Assembly: GCF_900103415.1 (NCBI RefSeq)
Contig: NZ_FMXB01000021.1
Location: 1-36,631 of the forward strand
Reading direction: 5' to 3'
DNA: 36,631 nucleotides
DNA from: Methanobrevibacter millerae
GTDB lineage: Archaea; Methanobacteriota; Methanobacteria; Methanobacteriales; Methanobacteriaceae
Each line of letters opens with the position of its first letter. Positions within the stretch are counted from its first letter, which is position 1. Made by a program: the position numbers and the translations under genes. Below are positions 1-8,400 of the stretch, in pieces. The notes under the pieces are model-generated. The model did no database searches. It had not been told where the DNA came from and was given only the letters and a program-made list of their open reading frames with translations.

Positions 1-1
1 A

Positions 2-637
2 GCATTAACTCTTGCAGAACTATCTGCTTCAAGCATTGCTTTCATGATTATTGCCCTACCAGTTATTTTTGAATTGAATAGGCCGAAATTAGCAGAAATG
101 CTGGAAAATGTGGGTTTTCATAGAATGGCAAAATATTACCATACAAATAATACCATAGATATTTTATGGGACGCAATCGAATATTTGAATTTAGGAGAAC
201 TGGATAATGTGCCCTTCGAACAAAGGTTAATCTTTGCATTATTCTATTTATCCAGCATAAACACAAATGTTTTATTTACAAGCCATTTGATTATAAATCC
301 AAATTCTGATTTATACGAATCTTTAAATTTAATATTAAAGTCACCAGATTTAGATAAAGGTTTAAGAGAAATTCAAATTGAATCTAAAAGAATTAAACAA
401 AATGGTTATGAATCCCTTACTGGTTCCCCTTCACCAATAGAAAATCATGGAAAACTGTTAAGAGATGCGTATGAACATGCTAAAATGTGTTGGGAAGCAG
501 GTAATTATGTAGAATTTCTTAAAAATTGGTTAATTATGGATTTTATTATATTTTCATTGTCAGGGATTATTATAGATGCATTGGGTGAAGAAATTGTTGA
601 TGCATTACTAAATCTAAATAATACAAATAAAGGATGA
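2..637 (+). CDS. Hypothetical protein, 5' end outside the window
   Basis: I do not recognise this protein. The reading frame is open to the left edge: codons from position 2 run in frame into the ATG at 44, so that ATG is probably internal and the gene starts upstream. The visible 211 residues look mostly helical, with hydrophobic stretches near the visible start (around IAFMIIALPVIFEL) and near the end (WLIMDFIIFSLSGIIIDAL). These could be membrane segments or buried helices. A charged middle part contains many Lys and Glu. There is no signal peptide or known catalytic motif in what is visible. It ends nine bases before the TPR gene on the same strand, so the two are probably co-transcribed. 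Its stop region (AGGATGA) may also serve as the ribosome site of the next gene. Function unknown. Confidence 0.75.
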   Translation, partial: ALTLAELSASSIAFMIIALPVIFELNRPKLAEMLENVGFHRMAKYYHTNNTIDILWDAIEYLNLGELDNVPFEQRLIFALFYLSSINTNVLFTSHLIINPNSDLYESLNLILKSPDLDKGLREIQIESKRIKQNGYESLTGSPSPIENHGKLLRDAYEHAKMCWEAGNYVEFLKNWLIMDFIIFSLSGIIIDALGEEIVDALLNLNNTNKG

Positions 638-646
638 TAGATAGTT

Positions 647-1822
647 ATGAATATTTTATCAAAATTTAACAACAGAAAACTAAAAAATTGTTTTAAAAAA
701 GCAATAAAATTATATCGTGAAGGAAACTATGAAAAAAGCATTGAAATTTGCTTATACTTAATAAATGAAAATTTCAAGATTGTTGAATGCAATAATTTAA
801 TCTCTGAGGCATACTATGAAATGGAAGATTTAGAAAAATCTTTATTTTATTTAAATCAATACTTAGAATTGAATCCAGATAATATTGAAAATATAATAAA
901 TAAAGGAATGATTTTATATGAATTGAAAAGGTATGATGAATCTTTAGAAAATTATGACAATGCATTATTAATTGATAAAAATAATGATTATGCAAAAATA
1001 GGAAAATTACTTGATTTATTGGCCTTAAAAAGATTATCTGAAGCTAAAAATTTTATTAATTCATTTTGTATAACAACACAAGACGATACTTTGTTGAATA
1101 ATTATGCTAGTATTTTAAGTGGATTAGGAATGTTTGATGATGCCCTTAGTTATATAAATGAAGCATTGAAATTAAATCCAAATAAAGATAAATATTGGAA
1201 CAATAAAGGAGATATTTTATCGGAATTAGAAAAATATGAAGATGGATTAAAATGTTATGATAATGCTTTAAAAATAAATCCTGGAAATGAAATATCCTTA
1301 TCTGGAAAAGCTAGTATTTTTAAAGATTTGAAAGATTATGATAATGCTTTAAAATATTTTGATGAAGCTTTAGCCATTAATCCTTATTGTGTTGTATGCT
1401 GGGTTAACAAATCCATAACATATCATTTGTTAAAAGACTATGAAAATTTAGAATTATGCATCAACAAGGCATTAGAATTAGATCCAAATGATTCTAATAT
1501 TTGGAATAAGAAAGGATTATTTTTAGATGAAGTAGGCAGGTACGATGAAGCATTAATTTGCTTTGATAAAGCATTAGAAATTAATCCAAATGCCCTTGAT
1601 TTATATATTAACAAATCCAATACATTAGTTAATCTAAATCGTCTTGATGACGCTTTAAACGTCATCGATGAAGCATTCAGTTTAGATGACAACTGTCAGG
1701 ACATTGCTTTGCAAAAAGTAAAAATTCTAAAAGAGTTAGGCAGTACTGATGAGGCAGAAATATTAGAAAAAGAAGCTCAAAACATGCCAGAAATGGAGGA
1801 TTTACCATTATTTTATTATTAA
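647..1822 (+). CDS. Tetratricopeptide-repeat (TPR) protein
   Basis: A 391-residue protein made almost wholly of TPR units of about 34 residues, a fold that serves as a protein-interaction scaffold. I can see about ten units. The clearest are near residues 84-115, 183-214, 215-247, 249-282, 283-316 and 317-349. They show the usual pattern: W/Y-x-N-K-G in helix A, Y-D-x-A-L in helix B, and the turn L-x-x-N-P before the next unit (for example ALKINPGN, ALEINPNA). There is no signal peptide or membrane segment, so it is likely cytoplasmic. The ATG at 647 follows AGGATGA at 631-637, a reasonable archaeal ribosome site. It lies nine bases after the preceding gene and is probably in its operon. TPR proteins are common in methanogens; the partner cannot be deduced here, and a link to the adhesins downstream is not shown. 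Confidence 0.9.
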   Translation: MNILSKFNNRKLKNCFKKAIKLYREGNYEKSIEICLYLINENFKIVECNNLISEAYYEMEDLEKSLFYLNQYLELNPDNIENIINKGMILYELKRYDESLENYDNALLIDKNNDYAKIGKLLDLLALKRLSEAKNFINSFCITTQDDTLLNNYASILSGLGMFDDALSYINEALKLNPNKDKYWNNKGDILSELEKYEDGLKCYDNALKINPGNEISLSGKASIFKDLKDYDNALKYFDEALAINPYCVVCWVNKSITYHLLKDYENLELCINKALELDPNDSNIWNKKGLFLDEVGRYDEALICFDKALEINPNALDLYINKSNTLVNLNRLDDALNVIDEAFSLDDNCQDIALQKVKILKELGSTDEAEILEKEAQNMPEMEDLPLFYY

Positions 1823-2353
1823 TTTTACGTACTATCGAAAACGAAGAGAAAAATCATTTATGAATTAAATAAATCAATGTATTGGGCGAAAATGAGAAAA
1901 TGCCTGAGTATGATTAGAAAATAGGGGAGATTTTTTCAAATTTACTTTTTTCTAAACTCCATTAATACATTGCTGTTAATTTTATAGTCTATTAATATAA
2001 TTAAGTTAATATTATACTTTAAATGAGAATTTATCGTTTTTTAGAATTTATCAACCATAAGTTGAAAAAATCAATATTGCCTTTAAATGATTTTTTCGAT
2101 TCCCATTCATTTATTCTAACAGACCTTCCACTGAAGAAAAATTGGAATAAATTCAGTTCCTCGAAAAATTCGAACAACTCACCAGATAAAAATAACCGCA
2201 CCATAATCTGGTGAAGATTTCTACCCATTTTAATTAAAGAAACAACTGATAAAATCAATACTTGTTAATGAAAGTAGATGAATAATTAATGCAAATCTTA
2301 AAATAATTAATCGTTAATTGAAAAACACTAAATTAAAATTAATAATGGTATAT
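1823..2353. other. AT-rich spacer without a convincing gene
   Basis: This 531-base stretch separates the TPR gene from the 3' end of ALP1. A T-rich run around 1931-1958 could end the TPR transcript. Short overlapping reading frames on both strands (2023-2214 plus, 2031-2258 minus) lack a good ribosome site and resemble nothing I know. An eight-base inverted repeat, CACCAGAT at 2180-2187 and ATCTGGTG at 2206-2213, and a small hairpin TCGAA-AAA-TTCGA at 2161-2173 are the only structures I see. It could be decayed sequence or hold a small RNA; neither is supported. Confidence 0.5.
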
Positions 2354-2392
2354 GAAAAAATAAAAAAAGAGAGAAGTTAATTAAAACTTCTC
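2354..2392 (-). terminator. Hairpin and T-tract terminator of ALP1
   Basis: Read on the minus strand, eleven bases after the ALP1 stop codon there is a perfect eight-base stem, GAGAAGTT and AACTTCTC (plus-strand 2371-2378 and 2385-2392) with a six-base loop. It is followed by two T runs interrupted by single bases (plus-strand A runs at 2362-2368 and 2355-2360). This fits an intrinsic terminator; in archaea the T-tract alone is often enough. Confidence 0.75.
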
Positions 2393-2403
2393 ATGCTTAA
2401 TAC

Positions 2404-5400
2404 CTAAGCGGTTACAGTTACGTTGTTGGAGATTGCTGCTGCTCCGTAAGTAGCCGTAATGATGTATTTGCCAGGCATTAAGTTAATGTTTAATTTTGCA
2501 ACACCATTGCTGTCGGTTGTACGTTTGTAGAATACACCGTTAATGTTGAATTCGATTTCCTGATTAGCGTATGGCTTACCTTGACCGTCAACTAATGTGG
2601 CTTCGTAAGCACCAGCAACACCGTATTTCTTGGTTAAATCATTACCGGTTAATACAGGCAATACTGTAATATTGTTGGAAACTCTGCATCCTTTATACTC
2701 AGCAGTGATTATGTAGTCACCAGGGTTTAAGTTGATTGAGAGTTTTACTTGACCGCTTTCGTTGACTGTACGGTTGTAGAATACTCCGTTGATGTTGAAG
2801 GTTACAACGGTTCCGGCAGCAGCGACTTTACCGTCATCGCCTAAAACAGTAATCACATATTGTGATTCGTTTCTGAAGTATTTTACAAGGTCGTTTGCAT
2901 CTACAAATCTTGACAGGACAGTTATTGTGTTGTTTTTGACTTCTCCGGTTACAGGGTTGGTAATGACAATAGTGTAGTTACCAGCTTCCAGGTTGATGTT
3001 CATTCCTGCTTTACCGTTTGCGTCAGTTACTCTTGTGTAGACGTTGCCGTTTAATTCGAATGTTACGTTAGCGTTAGCTAATGGTTTTCCTTCAGCGTCT
3101 GTGAAGTTGGCTTCGAATCTGTCAGGAGCCTTTTCGACTTTGACCAAGTCTTCAGAGAAGATTGTTTCTTCAGGAGCTTCGACAGTAATCGTTGCAGTAG
3201 CGTTTGCTGAATCGTATTTCTTATCCCCTGTGTAGATAACGCTTACGGTATGGTTACCAGGAGCGAGTTCAGGCAATTCAAATGAAGCGGTTCCGTTTTC
3301 AACAGGAGCCCATGCAGTATGACCGTCAACGTCAGCTAAAACATATCCGGTTGCGTCTTCAGGCAAGGTCACTTCAATACCGTTTTCACTGATGTTAATG
3401 TCAGCTTTAGGATCGACTGGAGTGTCGTTCTTGCCGGATGAAGGAACTGTGATTGCAACGGTTGTGTTAGAAGGAGCGAATATGTCGTCACCGGTGTAGG
3501 TAACTTCAGCTTGATATTCGCCTTCGTCCAATCCGATAACTTCAATGGTAGCCTGACCGTCTTCGATAGGAGCGTAGTAACCTGTACCGTCAACGTCAAC
3601 TAAAACAATACCGGTAGCGTTTTCGTTAACGGTTACGGTAATTGTAGTGTTTTGAGCTGTTGCGGTTAGGTTAGCGTCTTCAGGTTCGATTTCAGGAACT
3701 TCCAAGGTTACTGTGTCGTTTGCAGGTGCGAAGATTTCGTCACCTAAGTAGCTGACGTCAACAGTGTAGTTTCCTGGGAAGAAAATGTCAATTACAATGT
3801 CTTCGCCATCGAATTCGAAGAACATGTCATCGTCGTCGTTTAATGTGACGAGAACGTAACCTGTTGCGTTTTCATTTAATGAAATTGTTACGGTAGCGTT
3901 TTCAGCAGTGACTTTGAGTTCAGGGTCTAAAGGTACGTATTCAGGAACTGTCACTTTAGCAGTAGCGTTGGCTGAATCGAAAACATCATCGCCCATGTAG
4001 GTAACGATAACCTCATATGTATCAGGAGCTAAATCACTTGCATCAACAATAATTGGAGCATCTTCAGCATCATAAATGAAACTGAATTCACCAACACTTA
4101 CAATTAACATGCCGGTTGCGTTTTCATTGATAGTTACAGTGATTGTAGTGTTTTCAACTGATACGGCTAATTCAGGGTTTTCCGGAACGACTTCAGGAAC
4201 CGTTACGGTAGAATTAGCAGTAGCATTAGCGAAAGTATCATCACCAGTGTATCTGACGACAACATCATAAGTTCCAGGAGCGAAATCGCTCACATCAATA
4301 ATGATAGGAGCGTCTTCAGTAATATTAATGAATACAAAGTCTCCGACACGAACAAGAATAGCACCGGTAGCGTTTTCATTAATTGTTACGGTAATTTCTG
4401 TACCGTTGACATTTAATTTGAGTTCTGGATCTAATGGTTCAGATACATTAATTGGAACTTCAAATGAAGCAGCGTTATAGTTATCGTCACCTAAGTATGT
4501 TACTTCAGCAGTGTAATTGCCAGGTGCTAATTCAGGAATATAAATAACAGCAGTACCATCTTCAACTTCTGCATAGTAACCTTTGCCGTTTACTTTAGCT
4601 AAAACGATACCTGTTGCATCAGCAGGTAAAGTTAAGGTAAGTGTTGATTCTTCAATGTCTGCAATTACTTCATAGTCAATTTCAGCATCTGCTTTGATGA
4701 TTTCAAATACTGTTTCAGCATAAGCAGGTCCATAGGAACCGCTACCAGGATAAGCTACGCTTACAGTGTAGTTGCCAGCAGCTAATTTACTAACATTCCA
4801 TGTTGCAACACCGTTATCAATAGGAACTTCATTAATTTCTCCATTGAAGTAGATAGTTACATTTCCAATTGCATCTTCAGCAATAGTTACAGTAATGATT
4901 TCATCATCGAATACCGTGAGGTTTTCTGCTGCAACAGACATGTTTGCGTCACATCCTAAAGCGTATAACTTTTTATCAGCAACAGCATAAATAATACCAT
5001 TGTAATCCATAGCTAATTGACCGGAGACTTTTGAACCTAAGTTAATAGTCCATAATAATTCACCGTCAGCACTGATAGCTACAACATCACCGGCAGCAGT
5101 ACTTACGTAAACATTGCTGTCAGCATCAAGAATAATACTTACACCACTAGCATTGAGAGCGTAAACTTCGCTTTCAGCACCATTATTTGCAGTATCATAT
5201 TTGTATAAGGTTCCGTTAGCATTTACTGCATATAATAATCCGTTTTCATTGTCAACAGCGAGAGTTGTTCCAATACCGTCTGTTACGGTTACATTCCATA
5301 CAATGCCTTCAATGTTAATTGCATAAATTCCATTAAGAGCAGGGTCTAAAACATAAGCAATGTTATTGGAATCAATTACAGCTCTTCCAACAGGTTTAAT

Positions 5401-8400
5401 GCTGGTATCACTGAATACAGCAGTATCGGTTGCAATTTCGACTATTTTGAATCCTTGAACGGTATTTGCATAAACATATCCGTTTTTATCAAATGAAGGA
5501 GTTGCTACAACACCCGGTGAACCATATCCGACACCATTAACTTCTACGATGAATGTTCCGTCAGAAACAGGAAGGCCTTGATAATCAGGTTCATTAGTGA
5601 ATATGTCAATCCAGTGGTTTCCATTCCAGCCACCACCATTGTTATATCCGTATTGGGTTACGACATATACTTTTCCATCCATAAATACAGGAGCATATGA
5701 ACTTGAAGCATACCAGAAGTTACCGCCAATGCTTTTACCTGTAGTTGCATCCAGAATAATCATTGCATTTCCAGATTGAGAATCAAATATTAATTCGTCG
5801 TTATAAATTGCAAGACCTGCAGTACCTACACCGCCAGTCCATCTTAAAGTACCGTCATTATTGAATGAATATACCTTAGAACCGTCAGTTAAGTAAATAT
5901 TTCCAAATGAATCAATGACAACTGATGAACGTAAATCACCGTTTAAAGCAGCACCCCATATTATGGATACTCCATCTCCACGGGTAGCATTTGCAATTCC
6001 GCTGTTTTGAGGATCATTACCCACATTAGGCCATTGTGAAGTTCTAGGGATGTAAATTGAAGCAGTACCATTATTTCCAAGATATTTATCATTACCATCA
6101 TATGCAACGATAACATCATATGAACCAGGTACCAATTTATCGAATGTTACACTGCCAGTACCGTTTTCGATAGTGCCTTCAGCAATAGTTTCATTGTTTA
6201 TAATTACAGCGTATTTACCGGTAGCATCGTCAATAGGAGTGTAATCATCGAATTCATAATAATCCTCAACTTCATCAGCAGTAATCATGACATCAATAAC
6301 AATTTTATCTTCTCCAATGTTTACGTTAGTAGCCACATTAGGGACGATAATTGCTTTAAATGTAGCATTGACCTCATCATAAGTATTATCACCAGTGAAT
6401 GTTAAGATAATGTCGTGAGTACCTGGAGCAATGCGCATTAATCCGAAGACATAGAAACCATCAGTATCATAAGCTGCGAAATAATTTCTCCAAAGCCCAA
6501 GTTCTTCCCCATCACAGTAACATTTAAATGGATTTCCAGTAGTTGTAATATTTGTATTATTATAAGCTAAATTAAAGATAAATTGTCCCATATCTCCACT
6601 ATTAAATATTAATTCTTCAGGAACATCAACAAATTCAACAGGTAATTTTGAAATATCTGCAGTAACATTACCTTCAGCAGGCATGAATGCATCATTACCT
6701 TCGAAAGTAGCAACAATGACCTGTTCGCCGCCAGGAAGAGTAGTAGTCCATTCAGCAGCGGTTCCGTTAACAGGAACAACTTGGATTAAATCGCCAACAG
6801 TGAAAATGATATTACCTTCAACAGTTTCATTCAATGTTGCAGTGATTGTTACATTGTCTAAAACTGAGAAGTTGCCTTCAGGAACAGTTACTTCAATAGA
6901 AATTGGATCTCTGTAACCAATAGCGAATAATGTTTTGTCAACTACAGCGTAAATGGTTCCGTCTTGAGCCATAGCTAAGCTGCCTGAACCTTTTGAGCCT
7001 AAGCTAATATTCCATAATAGGTTTCCTTCATTATCGAATGCGTAAAGGTTACCTTCTTTATCGTTTATGTAGACTTTACCGTCACCATCAATGATAATGG
7101 ATATTGCGGTAGCATTAATATTATATACTTCACTTACTTCCTGAGTTTCAGTGTCTATTTTATATACAATACCGTCAGTATTTACAGTGTAAAGAGCACC
7201 GTTTTCTGAATCAACTGCTAAAACGTCACCGCTGCTATTTGTAATGGTAACGTTCCATAAAGGACCTTCAATGGTAAATGCAACAATAGTGTTGTCTTTT
7301 GCAAATGCGTATGCGATATTGCTGTCATCAACAACTACACGTCCGCTGGTTGCAATGTCCGGAGATGAGAATATAATACTACGGTCTGCAAGTTTTGCAA
7401 CTTTAAGTCCTTGTTCAGTTACTGCATATACATATCCATTGTCGTCGAATGTAGGAGAACTTATTAAAGGACTATCAATGAACATATTATAACAGTCAGC
7501 CCACATGGTTCCATCATATTGTTCAGCGTATTCAGTCCATCCTAAATATCCACCATACTCCCATTGAGATGCAATATACACTTTATCATCAGTATAGACT
7601 ACAGGAGCATAGTTACTGGATAAATGCCACATATTACCTGCTACCTGTTTACCAGTCGTTACATCATAAACGCGTAATGCATTACCGGTTTGTGGGTTGA
7701 TAAGATATTGGTCCATGAATATTGCAATACCCGGTGCACCTTCACCAATTCTGAATATTTGAACACCGTCTTCACTAAACCCATAAACGGCTCCGGCCCA
7801 GAAATAGACATTTCCTCTTGAATCGATTACTGGAGATGCGCGTAAATCATTAGATACTGTTGAATTCCAAATGATGAATACATTATCTGAACGGGTAGCG
7901 TTAGTGCTGCCGGTATTTTTATAATCATTTCCTAAGTTAGTCCATTGGGAAGTTCCCGGAGTGATTAAAGTTACTTTTTCAGTGAATGTGTAGTTATTTC
8001 CATTATTAGCATATTCCCAAATAAATTCATAAATATGTTCGCCTTCGCTTACATTTCTTAATTCAAACTCTGGGTAATAATAACTCCTGAAACTAACATT
8101 ACCTAACTCTTCACCATTTTCTACAATATGTATTATTCCCGGACCATTTGGTTCTGTATTGAAAGAGAACAGTATATTGTTTTCAGTAATTCTGGTTTGA
8201 ACTTGAAGATTTGGAGTACTTTGAAGCAAAATCTCAATTTCAGCTCCTTCATATACAGAATCACCTGAATATTTGATTATTCTTGTTTCATTCATTAATG
8301 AATCATAAGGATCAAGCCAACCTTCCCATGTTAAAGTTGCTTTACCCTCAGAATCTAAGTCGGCAGAACTTGGCCAATCATAACTAAATGGACAAGTAAT

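Noticed and set aside
2023-2214. Possible 63-residue protein in the spacer before ALP1
   Set aside because: No ribosome site, no recognisable sequence, and a competing frame on the other strand over the same bases.
4945-7953. PQQ-dependent dehydrogenase activity for the propellers
   Set aside because: The blade pattern is of the PQQ-like binding type, but no catalytic or cofactor-binding context could be made out; a binding role is the safer reading.
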